In this document: piece by piece, positions 1 through 12,185 of the stretch | How the letters are laid out: each line of letters begins with the position of its first letter | Position numbering within the stretch: position 1 is the stretch's first letter | Assembly: GCA_029891345.1 (NCBI GenBank) | Contig: CM056997.1 | Coordinates: 221,650,172-221,714,171 of the forward strand | DNA from: Dryococelus australis | Lineage: Eukaryota; Arthropoda; Insecta; Phasmatodea; Phasmatidae | Direction of reading: 5' to 3' | Length of the DNA stretch: 64,000 bases | The notes under the pieces: generated by a model | What the model saw: only the letters and a program-made list of their open reading frames with translations | Told to the model about the DNA's origin: nothing | The model's database searches: none | Made by a program: the position numbers and the translations under genes

Positions 1-758
1 TCTGTTCGTAATCTCTTCACACTTTTGAAATTAAACTTCTCAAGAAGCACCCAATCTACGGCGTGGTTAATTTAGTTTTCCTAAATATGTCATGTAATGC
101 AAACATTCTATAGTCTGTTAACATAAAAATATCTTATGTTTGCCTTAAGTGAAAATATAGGCCTACATATATTTTATGGATACATACTAAAATTTGATTC
201 ATAATTAATATGGATAAAAAGAGAAAGAAAATATGTGTGTTGGTAATGCTTAGCAAGGAAACAGTTCACATGCAAAATATTATTAAACTAAATGATCACA
301 AAAGAGGCGCGATGTTCCTTTGGTATAATTGTCTAGAATTGGTTAATATGTGCTTACATCCGGCGTAGGAATAGCCTGAAAGAGAATTACTGCGAGTTTC
401 AGGAAAGTTGGAAGTAACCTTGAATGACTGCAGTTCGCAGTCCCGCATAGGTCGTGCCACGAAAGGAGTGGTGCCAACACAAAAGTGACAAGAAATTTAG
501 TGTGTTTGAAGGTTAACCAAGCACTGCTTAAACTTGCGAAATTACTGTGTCTCTCTTCATCGCTATAGCGGCAATTTTAAATACTCTTCCTCACCTCCAC
601 TGTTGAGGCTGAGAGATTTGAACTGTTACGGGTTCTAAGCTTCTGGCCGCGGATCACAGGCGTTCAGTTAAGGCCTATGCACAATGAGAGGTTGTTGTCG
701 GTGTTGGCAACAATCGAAAAATACAGTATTTTGTAGGTTAGCACATGTAATGATTAGG
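1..758. other. AT-rich non-coding stretch, no gene seen
   Basis: No open frame of note. Around 395-455 the text TTTCAGGAAAGTTGGAAGTA followed by a CTGCAGTTC word resembles 40435-40480 (CTTCAGAAAAGTTGCAAGTA then CTGCAGTTC), so this is probably part of an old dispersed repeat. Nothing else recognised. Confidence 0.5.
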
Positions 759-1172
759 TTTGGCGGTTGGTAGATGGTCTCAAAATTATTTCAACTCGCG
801 GCTGGTAGCTGGTGGTTGGTGTTTTAGCGAGTTAAAAATAACTTAATTTTTTACCACATAATGTCCAATCAAAGACAGTGTTCCCTGTAGGCCTAAGTCT
901 GAACCAGTCGGAAAAGCTAAAGCGCGTTAACCCCCACCCTTCCCCCTTCAAATAACAGTTATAAAACTCTGGTTCGCTTAAATTTAAAAATCAAAACCCA
1001 GAAATAGCCAGTTAAAATATTGATACACATTTATTAATAAACTACTGCTCAGTATTGGCTTAGCTGCGAAGTAATATACACGAACGCCAACAAGCTATTG
1101 TGCCATGGAACACATCGCTCAATAACAAACAATAACCACTACTAACGCCAACTAACAATACCAACCGCCAAA
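759..1172. mobile_element. Candidate small inverted-repeat (MITE-like) element
   Basis: A perfect 14-base inverted repeat bounds this interval: TTTGGCGGTTGGTA at 759-772 and TACCAACCGCCAAA at 1159-1172. Just inside, both ends are rich in related TTGGTGTT/AACGCCAA words, so the similarity extends imperfectly inward. There is no coding capacity. A short non-autonomous DNA transposon would explain this. No clear target-site duplication is visible, so it could also be chance pairing of a TTGG-rich sequence. Confidence 0.35.
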
Positions 1173-1204
1173 TATACGTAGGTCATTGAAGTCTGCATTG
1201 CACA

Positions 1205-1520
1205 CACTGTAAAACATTTTTGTAATTTTCACTGAGAAATTGTTTGTAATTTTATAAATGTTTGTAACAGTACGAACATTTACCTTGTAAAATCACTCGT
1301 TTGTATAACTACACGAGCCAAGATGGTACAAGACCTCAATAAATGTTTGTAATATATTGGCCCCTATCCACGAGCTCAAGGAAAATGGCCGACACTCAAC
1401 GACTTGAAATCGTCGTATATAAATGTTTGTGCAAAAACTTGGATTGATCTATGTCTAAAGTGTAGTTGTTTTCAAAAATAAATGTATTGTAGGTTTGAAT
1501 AACGCAAAACAACTCCAGAA
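1205..1520 (+). repeat. Dispersed repeat D, copy 1 (CACTGTAAA end)
   Basis: The copy begins CACTGTAAAACATTTTTGTA and shares a long diverged block with 41261-41560. Shared landmarks in order are TTATAAATGTTTGTAACAGT, GTTTGTATAACTACA, AGACCTCAA, TATCCACGAGCTCAAG, AAAATGGC and GACACTCAACGAC. The word ATAAATGTTTGTAA recurs inside (1255, 1340, 1420). There is no coding capacity. The start matches the terminus of elements B (38.5 kb) and C (41.6 kb), suggesting related non-autonomous elements. The right end is not defined. Confidence 0.6.
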
Positions 1521-1723
1521 ATCACAGTAAAAGGACGACAATATTAAACACACGTGAAGCTATTTCTTATTAACTGTTAATGTTTATAATATCTATATAT
1601 AAAGCTTAAAATGAAATAAATGCGTTTTTCTTGACAGAATAACTTCCCTATCAGGTGTTTTGTAGGTATTAACTCACGTATTTGTCAAAATATTAATTAA
1701 TTTCAAAGTTTCAAAGTCAAATT

Positions 1724-1790
1724 GGTCTCGTGGTTAAGGGCGCGAGTTGTAGTCACCGTGCTGGCAAGGTAGAATTTTTATTTTGTGAAT
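1724..1790 (+). repeat. tRNA-like SINE head candidate
   Basis: TGGTCTCGTGGTTAAGGGCG resembles a pol III A box. About 45 bases downstream, GGTAGAATTTTTA is a weak B-box match. The order and spacing suit a decayed tRNA-derived SINE. There is no cloverleaf that would support a functional tRNA gene. Confidence 0.3.
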
Positions 1791-1799
1791 TATACTTTC

Positions 1800-4700
1800 A
1801 AATAATTTTTTTCGTGTTCTCTGTTAATAATTCATCACAGTTGTTTCCTAGAAGGAAAAATATATCCCCACTTGTCTATCATGTAAGTTGTAATGCAAGC
1901 TTAGCATTTTATATACTACAAATGTAGGTTTTGCAGATTTTACGAGAAAACTGTTTGTCGAAAGACTTTCTTGGCAACTGGCTTTCCAAGGAATTTTCTT
2001 GTAAAAGTAGAAAAATATTTTACAGACCATAAAGCTTTCTCGTAAAAATCAGGCGTGCCTTTTTGACTTGACACAACTTCACAGTTCTACGTTTATTTGG
2101 GACAAAGGAATTGGTTCAGTTACAACTTTATTTATAGAATGCCATTCTATTTTCAGAATACATTTTACGTGTTATTCATTGTATTTTTTTTTTCGCGTAC
2201 AAGTGCAGTACGTAAAAGATACACATGGTCTTAATACAAATAACCACATATACGTTACTCTTATGGAGTGTAGCCCGTCATCAAAGAACCTTATACAGCG
2301 ACCAGAAAATTTTCTTATCAATTTTCGTTGGCAGAGAAACTTAAAACAATTGTACTTTTGCGCCACTTGTGTAATTGAACATGTTCTGACAGGTTGATTA
2401 TTAGGTAATATCAGACCTACAACGAAAATACACATCGGACTACTTGCGAAGTAATCGCATCGCAGAAATTATAGCACTAACGAACACATCAATTCGGCCT
2501 GATAATACAAACAGCTATAAATTCTAGTATACCTACAAGTCACCGGAGTCGCGAAATATTTGAGTCGCTGCTATAGGATTGTTTCGGCGCCTAGAAATGG
2601 AGAACGTCAAGTAAGCGTTGAAAGAGACGCAAATGACATGGTCGAGTGACCCAAAGCCGGACGTTTTAGTTGGGCGCACGTGACTAATTTCATTGACAGG
2701 ATGTCTGAAATTTCTTTCAAGACTTTTTTTTACAAGGCATGACCTTTTCCGATTCAGCGCAATTCTTTACGATCCTGAGGTTTTCGTGTATGATGGAGAA
2801 TACCAGGCGACGCGCTGTCTCTGACCAATAACGAGCGTGGACAACATTTCCCGTTCATCGCCCAGGCTACACACTCTGTGTATTTACCGCGTATACAGAG
2901 TTCGTTACATGTGGCAGAACAGTGTTGAAACTTACAAACTACGAACCCAGTGCTTCTTTACAGTGTACTTTCAATCGCAAAGAATTTAAGAGGCACGTGT
3001 ATAAATATTATGGAATGCCAGAATGGTGTGCATTCTGTACCGATTCGGCAGTTACGTGGATTAATTTGTCGACAGATAATCGGTCACTTAAGTCTGTGTT
3101 GTGATTGGACCTCAGTTCATCCGACTCTCTGAAGAGGACCCAACAGTGGGCGTGAGAGGGTCGAAGAAAAAATGGCGCCTCAGAAAGCCAGCAACGGATG
3201 TACATATTACAATTAATGGACGCGGAATAAGCCTTGGTTTTAATAAACTGCAAGTTCTCCAGTTCTATTTTTTAGCGCAATACTGAAACTGGAGACGGTT
3301 TATAGCTAAAATATTCAGTAACAAGATGGAAAAACGAAGTATTTATTTCAACAATAGCTCCGGAATACCGAGTGTTTCTGTTTATTTCCACAAGAAACGT
3401 GTCCAACGAACTGCACAAGAAACCTCTGACGGGGAGGGTGAGTTGAATGCAGAGATTTGGGTCTTAAGAGCTGACGGGGGTGAAGCGAGGTGAGTCGAAA
3501 GGGGCTGTATGCAGAGAAGTATCTAGTCACCACTAGTACTAGAGCCGAAGCAAAATCGGCACAAGATTACTCGTTGTACGTATACTCAGTTACTCTAAGT
3601 TGTAGTGGCTCTTACTTTTAAGTGGAGAAATCCAGCCGCCCGAAATTACCATCTAGTTTAGATTTTCTGCAAAATGACGGTAACAAAACCCGTATTTGAG
3701 TTCGATTTAAAGTTTTTAATGTGTACGGAGCTTATATTCACACATTTTGGTTAAGAAAATGTATCGATGGAACCGAAACACCACATGTACGATTATATTG
3801 CAATTTTTGATCCTTATTCGTTCCGTAAAAATTACGTGTTAATTTGCACGCAACAATAAGAAACGCGTTGCCATCTCTACATAGTGCGAAAGATAATAAA
3901 TTTTTATCTCTTACAATATATTTTCAGTTGTTCTTAGCTGTAACAGTAAATTACTTAAATGTATACGGTTTAATTCTCAAAAAATAGGCAATTTTACAGA
4001 GTGTTTACATTTATGAAATAAACTACGTTTCTATAACATCAAGCGTATTAACCTAGTGTAATAAAGATTATGTAAAATATATATAGAAAATCTTACTTGT
4101 ATGTGGTTTTTAAATTTGTCCATTAGTTCCAAATATCAATAAAATATCTTATTTTGGCGCAGGAGCTGTGGCGCCTGTGTGTTTAGTAATACTAATAATT
4201 AATTAATGCCTTACCTCATATATCCCTTCAAAAAATCTCGTTATAACATTATTTCATAAACTTTCTTCAACAAAATTTTAGAAATAGCATTTCCGTTTAT
4301 ATTTGTTAGAGGACTGGCAGTATTTATAATTCTATATGCGTTTTCTGTTGATCCAAGCATATAAATGAAATTTTTAAAGAGTATAATAATAATATGCGTA
4401 TTTCGAGGAACAAACCTCTCAATTTTATTTCTGACGAGAAGAATCAGACGTCATAGTTTCTGCGACTTCCGATTGGCTGAGATCTACTGACGTCATTAAT
4501 ATCGAGCTACCTCGTGTATCCTCGTACTAAAACTAAATCTGTCTGAGCATACGAAATGTAGTGGCGCTTGGAATCTCCACTACAAGAAGTGGCAGTGCTT
4601 TATTTCTAGGCAAGTCTATGCATATGACCCTAAGACTAAACAACAACATTATCAGTGCAAACGCAAAAAGCACCGAGATAGATCGCAACATCTCAGATAA

Positions 4701-5460
4701 TTCAATGTCAAACGAAGGAAGAAGCCAGTAGACACGTCTTCAGCAAATACATTAATGATGTTTCAGCCAGACACGACTCACCAATACGAGCCACCAATGA
4801 CATACTTGCCTGGATATCACATTCATCAGCCCCCACCGCTGAGACCCTACGTTTCATATCGTACTTCTCGTTCCATCGCCCAATACTCAATCGTTTGTAC
4901 ACCCCCGCTGCATTCTCGTTGCGTGCCAATAACTAAGAAATTAATTTAAACAAACCCACACAGTATATCATTTGTTTTCTTCTCTTCTGAAATGAAATGC
5001 CGATCACTTCATTGTTTCAGCTTCTTGTGAATTTTCCCGCCCCGTGTTAAGATAACACTATTTTCAAGAGTCAGTCAAGAAAAACTGAAATTAAAAAATA
5101 TATATGTGTAACTATTACGCCAAATGCTATTAAACTGTCAGCAAAACTTATACGAAACCATTTACAGCTATTACAGATTATGAAATGTATATTATCAAAA
5201 GACGTAATTAAATAATACACCAAATCCGAGTCAGTGAGAGTGTCACTGTTTAAATCAGTCAACAGCACCTCACTTATTCAACAGTCACTTCAGCCAGTTT
5301 AACTGACAAATTATGGCAAAAGAATGCTCGTTTTAGTTCACTTCCTGATTCAATGACATTTCCCACTGAGTCATCAACCAGTTTACTAGCTGCTTTTCAG
5401 TGGATTTTTTTTTTTACTAATAGCGGTTAAACAAGGTGTATCCAATAAAATACCTTACCG
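1800..5460. other. Non-coding stretch, no gene recognised
   Basis: Short open frames (for example 2068-2397 plus, 4755-4949 plus and 5071-5268 minus) lack any recognisable domain, are rich in Phe, Tyr and Ile as expected of AT-rich sequence, and overlap frames on the other strand. No tandem array, transposon end or RNA gene was recognised. Confidence 0.5.
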
Positions 5461-5465
5461 TTCGT

Positions 5466-6600
5466 AATATGCGTGTATTTTTCTGATGGACCAACGTTGG
5501 ACTACCAACATTTTATGTAAATTTTTGGAACAAACTTTTAGAATGAAAACAGTGCCACTTTCTTTTATTTTTCATGACCTGGGATATTTCTTTTTAACAT
5601 CAGTTTAGCTGTTTATATGTTGTGTCAATTTTGGGAACACAGCAGTTGATAATAGGTACTACTTGTTCAATTGGGCCAACATTGTGTAACCAACATTATA
5701 CCAATAATGATAATTACCACATTCTGATAAAATAACATTTTAATTTTGCATTTTTGTTATAAAGCAATGTTTTAACATACAAACTATGTCGTGGTTAAAA
5801 TGGACTTTTTGGTAATGTTTTTGTTACTTGTTAAAAATCGTATTGTTGGCATTCGGTATGCGCACTTCTGTTGGACCAACACTGTGCCGACAGTGGTAAT
5901 TGCCTTATATCTGTTTAAATAAAACATTAACTTTGTATGTTAGTTAAACGTCCATGTATGTAACACACAAGTAATGTCTTATTTGAATCTGACTTTGTTG
6001 ATGATGTGTTGCTTACTTGTTGGAAAACATATTGTTGGAATTTCGTATGTAAACTTTTGTTGGGCCAACATTGTGTGATCAATATTATGACAACATTGGT
6101 AACTTTCATAATAGGACAATTCAATATATTGTTCAATAAATACAGTTCGGCTCCAACATCCACCAATTTCATAATATGTAGGAAGGATATATATATATAT
6201 ATAAATTTTTTTTTTTTAATGCTTAGTTAGTGGGTAAAATTTATTTACATCTCTTGTAACCAACGTTAGTAAAATATGTTGTTTATCGTTTGGCATTATG
6301 TAAACAATAACACATCTTTCCAAAACATTACCTACGTCGAAACACGTTAGTAAATCTTTGGTTGGTGTATTACTGTATGAATGCCTCTCCGAAAGAAAAA
6401 CATAATATTCTTCAAAGTATGTACATAACCATAGCATTATGTTGAGCCAATATTGTGTTTCAGTTCGCAACCAAAATTAAAATCATGTTAGGCCAACGTA
6501 GGGCGACGTGACATTTCTACGTTGGCCAAACGTAGTATGCCAAGGTTGGCCCACAAATGAAGTCAAACGTAGGGCCAACGTTGGCCCAAACAAATCTTGC
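5466..6600. repeat. Element A: degenerate 190-bp tandem array on the palindrome CCAACGTTGG
   Basis: The word GGNCCAACNTTG recurs at a steady spacing. Its CCAA core starts at 5491, 5676, 5876, 6065, 6259 and 6447, so the intervals are 185, 200, 189, 194 and 188 bases. Around each core the flanks are also related (TATGNNNACTTNTGTTGG before; AACATT, GGTAATT and AAAATAACATT after). At 6488-6590 the words are packed more densely (GGCCAACGTAGGGC, ACGTTGGCCAAACGTAG, GGGCCAACGTTGGCCC). Units are strongly diverged, so the array is old. It has no coding capacity. Poly-G abuts it on the right. Confidence 0.65.
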
Positions 6601-6603
6601 TCC

Positions 6604-6621
6604 GGGGGGGGGGGGGGGGGG
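6604..6621 (+). repeat. Poly-G tract (18 G)
   Basis: An uninterrupted run of 18 G lies between element A and the SINE-like segment. The length may not be reliable because such runs are prone to sequencing error. Confidence 0.85.
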
Positions 6622-6629
6622 TGGGATGA

Positions 6630-6800
6630 GCAGCCGGATTTGATTCCTGGCGGTGTAACTCCAGCATTTTCGTTGGTCGGAATCGTGCCGCACGATGCCG
6701 CTGGTTAGCGGGTTTTCTCAGCGATCTCCTGTTTCTCCCACCCTTGCATTCCGGCAGTGCTCTATGTTCACCTCGCTTCGACTTCAAGACTCCGATGCTT
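6630..6800 (+). repeat. tRNA-derived SINE-like segment
   Basis: GCCGGATTTGATTCCTGGCG contains a near-consensus pol III B box (GGTTCGANTCC). It is followed by a GC-rich non-coding body (TGGTTAGCGGGTTTTC, CCACCCTTGCATTCCGG, CACCTCGCTTCGACTTC) unlike the AT-rich surroundings. I recognise this as the kind of sequence found in insect tRNA-derived SINEs, but cannot assign a named family. The open frames on both strands (6508-6708 and 6563-6787) are by-products of its GC content. Confidence 0.4.
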
Positions 6801-7709
6801 AGAGCCGCCCAGAAATCTCCGTTGCACTCACAAGATGTGGTGACATCATGAGTTACAGCTGGAATATTTGCGTAGCGAGGTAAGGTAGGCTCACGCGTGG
6901 GTTCGCCTTGAATCGAGTTGTAAATAACTTAGTGTTATCAGGCAGGCGTTGTGTGAATGCAGATTGTTCGTCGGCCGAGATCTGTCGCTGTGAGGTCGCC
7001 CAGAGACAGCGGTCCGCCGACTCAAACACTCTACAACGTCGGTCATAACAGCTGCCATACAGACTGTTAACTGTTAATCGATTACTTTAGAAAGCCCTGC
7101 TTAAAATCTACCAGCTTCTCATTGTGTGTCCTCCCATATGAAATATTTACGTTTCCATGGACCGTACAACTTCATTCCTACCACATCCAAGTGTCAAACC
7201 GTGGAATTTTGTTGAAAAGTAAATGTGGTAATAATGTGCAAATTTGTGAACAGAAAAAAGTCTAATGTGGTTGCAATAAAACATTACTATTAAGGCATTT
7301 CTTTAAACGTTTATGTTGTATTAAAAGTAATAATATTGTGATAAAATTAAGAGTGTTAACAATTGACAAAATCTTCTATTAATATAAAGGGCATGTACTG
7401 TTGAAGTATTAATGTTAATAAAGCCCCTAAGTAATGCTACTGCAAGCAAAAGTTGTACTATGCTAAAAATAACATAACCGGAAGGAAATTATTTTGTGTG
7501 ACATTAATAAAATGTGCAACCAACACAAATTCACACTGACTGAGAGTTGTAAAATGGCGGATAGTAGAGAACAGCGATACACTCGTACAATGAAAACACT
7601 GTATTTAAATTTCAAAGCAAAGTTTTAACAGTTAAATATAGATGAGGCCAGCTCTGAAGCCTTGCAAAGCAGTTCACGTGTGCCAAAAATCAGATATTTT
7701 AAAAGCATT
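6801..7709. other. Non-coding stretch, no gene recognised
   Basis: The first 250 bases are moderately GC-rich with no frame worth calling. After about 7090 (AAAGCCCTGCTTAAAATCTA, a word shared with the repeat at 36.65 and 42.8 kb) the sequence is AT-rich and featureless. Confidence 0.45.
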
Positions 7710-9041
7710 AAGTATTCCCACATAACGAAAGAGAACTGCAGTTTGTTATATTGTACTCAATACCTACAATATGAAACTCAGTACGACATTTCAAGATAGA
7801 GCATGTAAGACGTCGGGCCCTCTGGAGGTAGGTTCGATTTCCCTTCCACCTTTAATTAAGTATTCCCACATAACGAAAGAGAACTGCAGTTTGTTATATT
7901 GTACTCAATACCTACAATATGAAACTCAGTACGACATTTCAAGATAGAGCATGTAAGACGTCGGGCCCTCTGGAGGTAGGTTCGATTTCCCTTCCACCTT
8001 TAATTAAGTATTCCCACATAACGAAAGAGAACTGCAGTTTGTTATATTGTACTCAATACCTACAATATGAAACTCAGTACGACATTTCAAGATAGAGCAT
8101 GTAAGACGTCGGGCCCTCTGGAGGTAGGTTCGATTTCCCTTCCACCTTTAATTAAGTATTCCCACATAACGAAAGAGAACTGCAGTTTGTTATATTGTAC
8201 TCAATACCTACAATATGAAACTCAGTACGACATTTCAAGATAGAGCATGTAAGACGTCGGGCCCTCTGGAGGTAGGTTCGATTTCCCTTCCACCTTTAAT
8301 TAAGTATTCCCACATAACGAAAGAGAACTGCAGTTTGTTATATTGTACTCAATACCTACAATATGAAACTCAGTACGACATTTCAAGATAGAGCATGTAA
8401 GACGTCGGGCCCTCTGGAGGTAGGTTCGATTTCCCTTCCACCTTTAATTAAGTATTCCCACATAACGAAAGAGAACTGCAGTTTGTTATATTGTACTCAA
8501 TACCTACAATATGAAACTCAGTACGACATTTCAAGATAGAGCATGTAAGACGTCGGGCCCTCTGGAGGTAGGTTCGATTTCCCTTCCACCTTTAATTAAG
8601 TATTCCCACATAACGAAAGAGAACTGCAGTTTGTTATATTGTACTCAATACCTACAATATGAAACTCAGTACGACATTTCAAGATAGAGCATGTAAGACG
8701 TCGGGCCCTCTGGAGGTAGGTTCGATTTCCCTTCCACCTTTAATTAAGTATTCCCACATAACGAAAGAGAACTGCAGTTTGTTATATTGTACTCAATACC
8801 TACAATATGAAACTCAGTACGACATTTCAAGATAGAGCATGTAAGACGTCGGGCCCTCTGGAGGTAGGTTCGATTTCCCTTCCACCTTTAATTAAGTATT
8901 CCCACATAACGAAAGAGAACTGCAGTTTGTTATATTGTACTCAATACCTACAATATGAAACTCAGTACGACATTTCAAGATAGAGCATGTAAGACGCCGG
9001 GCCCTCTGGAGGTAGGTTCGATTTCCCTTCCACCTTTAATT
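7710..9041. repeat. 148-bp satellite array, nine near-identical copies
   Basis: Nine head-to-tail units of 148 bases start at 7710, 7858, 8006, 8154, 8302, 8450, 8598, 8746 and 8894, and the last unit ends at 9041. The one difference I noticed is GACGCCGG instead of GACGTCGG in the last unit. Each unit carries GGTAGGTTCGATTTCCC, close to a pol III B box, next to GTCGGGCCCTCTGGA, so the monomer seems to include the 3' half of a tRNA-like SINE head. Such homogeneity indicates recent amplification or a collapsed or expanded assembly. There is no coding capacity. Confidence 0.97.
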
Positions 9042-9447
9042 TTTTTTTTCTTTGGTAATATTTCTTTTTGTGGTCAAATTATTGTATTTAATTTATTTTA
9101 TATGGAATATTTTTTAATCAAATAAAATAGAAGAAAAATTTTCATACAAATTTTAACATCAATTCTACACAAAACTTGTTTTGCGGCAGCATAAACACCA
9201 TCTTATGTTGACTGTACTGTAAAAAGAAAAATTTGTTACAAAAGTACTTATTGTTACATGAACATTAATAGCTCAATAGCATATTAGATTAACAGCGCCA
9301 TTAGTATTGTGACAGTTCACACACAGATAAACATTGTTGTGTGTATTATAAAACAAGAAACAGTGACTTAGTGGCTATCGAATTTAAACCATACATTCTC
9401 AATACGTCAAGTTGTAGAACTATTTCTCTCGATTCTTTGCTAACTTA

Positions 9448-9519
9448 ACTGAGAACCTGTATGCTCACTTTACTGAGAACCTGTATGCTCACTTTACTGA
9501 GAACCTGTATGCTCACTTT
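9448..9519. repeat. 24-bp tandem repeat, three copies
   Basis: The unit ACTGAGAACCTGTATGCTCA plus CTTT starts at 9448, 9472 and 9496. A partial fourth unit (ACTGTGAAC) follows. Confidence 0.95.
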
Positions 9520-11119
9520 ACTGTGAACAGCCTTCACCAGATAGTATGGCACCCGTCACGGCACTTCTAGTTTTGTACGGCCAGTATTCGTAGCAGGTAG
9601 TAGGCCCAATGCTAACAGGAGGATACGTCACATTTCCCGTGGCAAGTTCGCTACCATCTTCCGTACCTAGCGAATCACATTCAGTTTGAGAACGCAGAGA
9701 GCTCCCCATAACCACTATCTAGCCGACTGATAAACGAAAGTGAGATGCCTACATCTTGATTACCTATACGTCGGTGAGGTTGAAACGCATTCATATGATT
9801 TAAAATTTGAACTAACATAAAGCTAACAACTTTCACTAATGTACAAAAAAAAATTTTTAACATCACACTCACAAACATTTAAAACGAGCGGTTTTAATAA
9901 AGTCAATAAAAATGTATCCCATATTGAAAACCATAAAGATTAGGTACTGCTAGCCTAGCCGTCCCGCAACAATTCTGGTTTGCGGTCAGAAATTCCTCTG
10001 ACACTTTTGCATGAAACAAAAAATTTTCTACGTTATATAATTAATTATTTGGATACTAACTGCCCACAAATTTCGTGTCACTACAAATAAAATATGGTAT
10101 CTTTACAACATATCGTTTTACGAAACATACAAAAAGGTTATTTATCTCTATGTTTACAATATACTTTAAGTATGGAGTGCCTCACTATTAAAATTAATTA
10201 CCGGTTTTAAACATCGCCTACTGTGTTGTCACATGTGCTATAATTTGCTTAAAGTGTTACAGAAATAATCGTGGCAAATAGTTTTTAAAGACTTGTTTGT
10301 AAATATACTGGACAATTTTACAGTATACTATATATGTGCAGATCACAACTTTACTTAACGGAACCACTACATTATGGGAAATGTTTAAAATAAGCGAATA
10401 CTTAAAAAAAATATGTATTCTAACAACATTTCATTGGTCTAATATAAAAAATAAACCAGAAATAATTAAACCATTCTAATGGCTAAGAGTAATAATATGT
10501 GCTAGCTGGTTTTTTTTCAAAGGCTTAGCCATCTTCGCACATACCGAGCGCATCAAATACTATTAAGCCAACAGCTTAAGTTTTACCTTCAATCTATCCC
10601 TCGGCCTCATGCGAACAGATCTTAACTGCGTCTAAAATACAATGAGAAATTTAAAAAAAAATGTGAAAGAGACATGGACGTAATGCCGCCTTGGTCGGAA
10701 CTGCAGGCGAAAGCGTTCCTGCTAGACGGTTCACGGTTACTTTAAACTGTTCTGAAAACCTGCTCAAGTTCTTTCAAGATATTCCTCCACCTCATTAGCT
10801 TAATCGAGTCTAGAGAATTATACCAAAGGGACGACGCACAACCTTCGTGCGAACTGTGTGTAATATTTGGCGTGAGAACTATTTATTACCAAGCCACCTA
10901 TTTTCTCACTCTTACAATTCATATTAATTATAAATGAACAATTATAATCTGCAGATAGCACAAATAAAATCCCAATTTAAGCATAAATGAGGGAAAAGTG
11001 TGGCGAAACCGTGAACAGACTATACTAGGATTACGATACCGAGTATCCAGGCTAAGAAGAACAAAGAGGAGAACTGGGTGACAGTTCTTTCTATGTCGAC
11101 GTACAGATATTGAGACCAT
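9520..11119. other. Non-coding stretch, no gene recognised
   Basis: AT-rich sequence with short frames only (minus 9518-9715, 9681-9878 and 10928-11119), none with a recognisable domain. No repeat array or transposon terminus was recognised. Confidence 0.45.
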
Positions 11120-11420
11120 CTGCGCGAGTCTCTGAGGAAGGGCCCCGTGTCTGATTGGCTACATGCTCGCTGGGCTGCCGGCTTGCAATGAGGTTACCAG
11201 GCGCTCATTGGCGAATGGCGTTCCAACCAGCGTCACGCTGGCCAGTGAAGCCATTCTGCTGGCGTGTGCGGCTGTAGTTCACGGAATAAGCGGTGTTTTT
11301 ATTCTGTATTGTTGTTTATTGCTCTGGTTGGCATTCTGAGACAGCCACGAGACACCGTCCCGCCGGAACAGTATGCACGTCCAGCTCGACAATATTGTGC
11401 CGAACTGAACTACAAGCCAT
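11120..11420. promoter_or_regulatory. GC-rich block with CCAAT-type words; possible promoter or old exon
   Basis: This block is clearly richer in G, C and CpG than its surroundings. It has two ATTGG words (TGATTGGCTAC near 11152 and TCATTGGCGAATG near 11208) and inverted GCTGGC/GCCAGC-like words (CCAGCGTCACGCTGGCCAG). No long open frame crosses it. It could be a promoter region or a GC-rich repeat; the sequence alone does not decide. Confidence 0.25.
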
Positions 11421-11496
11421 AGACTATAAATGAGGTAGTCTGATTATCGTATTCTGTGCTTGTCCCATATACCGACAGCACTCACATTTATTTTAT

Positions 11497-12162
11497 ACTA
11501 GCTTCTACTCGCGGTTCCGCTCTCGTGTTCATAACGGATAAATAATGAAGTTTTCCGACACTATGACTTGTCATGTTACATAATCGCATTGCATCTAAAT
11601 TCCGATCGCATGATATTTTTGTAAAGTTATTTCATTTAGGTATTATGTTTAAAATACTAATATTTTTCCTTTCAGATTTAGTGGAGTTATTAAATTACAC
11701 CCTGCCATCACTTCGCATATGTTTTATGTTAGCATGATATTTAGGACTTTGAATTGATCTAGCCATTTCTTTATTGGGTTCTATAGGCCCTGGCCAGCTG
11801 CGGCCCCACTTGATATATATCTATCCACTGGGTCACTTCGCCCCCACTTGGAATAACGCTAGCCACTGGACCACTAAGGCTTTTTGGAAGGAAATGTTTA
11901 CAGACCACAGACAAAATAAAAAAAAGAAATGACGATTTTTTAAAATCCTTTTTTTATGCAGTAATCAATCCTAAGAAAAGCTCAATCTAATAATTTTCCT
12001 GAAGGAAATGAGATATTTTCACGGGATAAAAAGTAGCCTATGTCACTCTCCGGTCCTCAAACTATATCTACGCAAAAATCACTTAGATCCGTTGTTCGGT
12101 TTTAACGTGAAAGACGGACAAACAAACAAACACACTTTCTCATTTATATAATAGTAAGGATG
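11497..12162 (+). mobile_element. RTE-type LINE tail or derived SINE-like copy
   Basis: The copy opens with ACTAGCTTCTACTCGCGGTT followed by CCGCTCTCGTG. It closes with TATGTCACTCTCCGGTCCTC, CAAAAATCACTTAGATCCGT, ACGTGAAAGACGGACAAACA and finally CATTTATATAATAGTAAGGA. Head and tail are the hallmarks of a very common arthropod repeat class usually assigned to RTE-clade LINE 3' ends and their non-autonomous derivatives (my recollection of the family, not a search). The interior (11560-12000) has no reverse-transcriptase frame, so this is a non-autonomous or internally deleted copy. It contains a CCACTGG-rich segment at 11800-11875. Confidence 0.65.
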
Positions 12163-12185
12163 TATAGCCTATATAGGTATTTGCA

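Noticed and set aside
1205-2965. TTTACAGTG at 2955 as the right end of the 1205 CACTGTAAA element
   Set aside because: The sequence next to 2955 shows no inward similarity to the left end and no internal word array, so the match is probably chance.
7820-7850. Possible functional tRNA genes inside the 148-bp units
   Set aside because: Only a B-box-like word is present; there is no A box at the right distance, no paired T stem and no acceptor stem.
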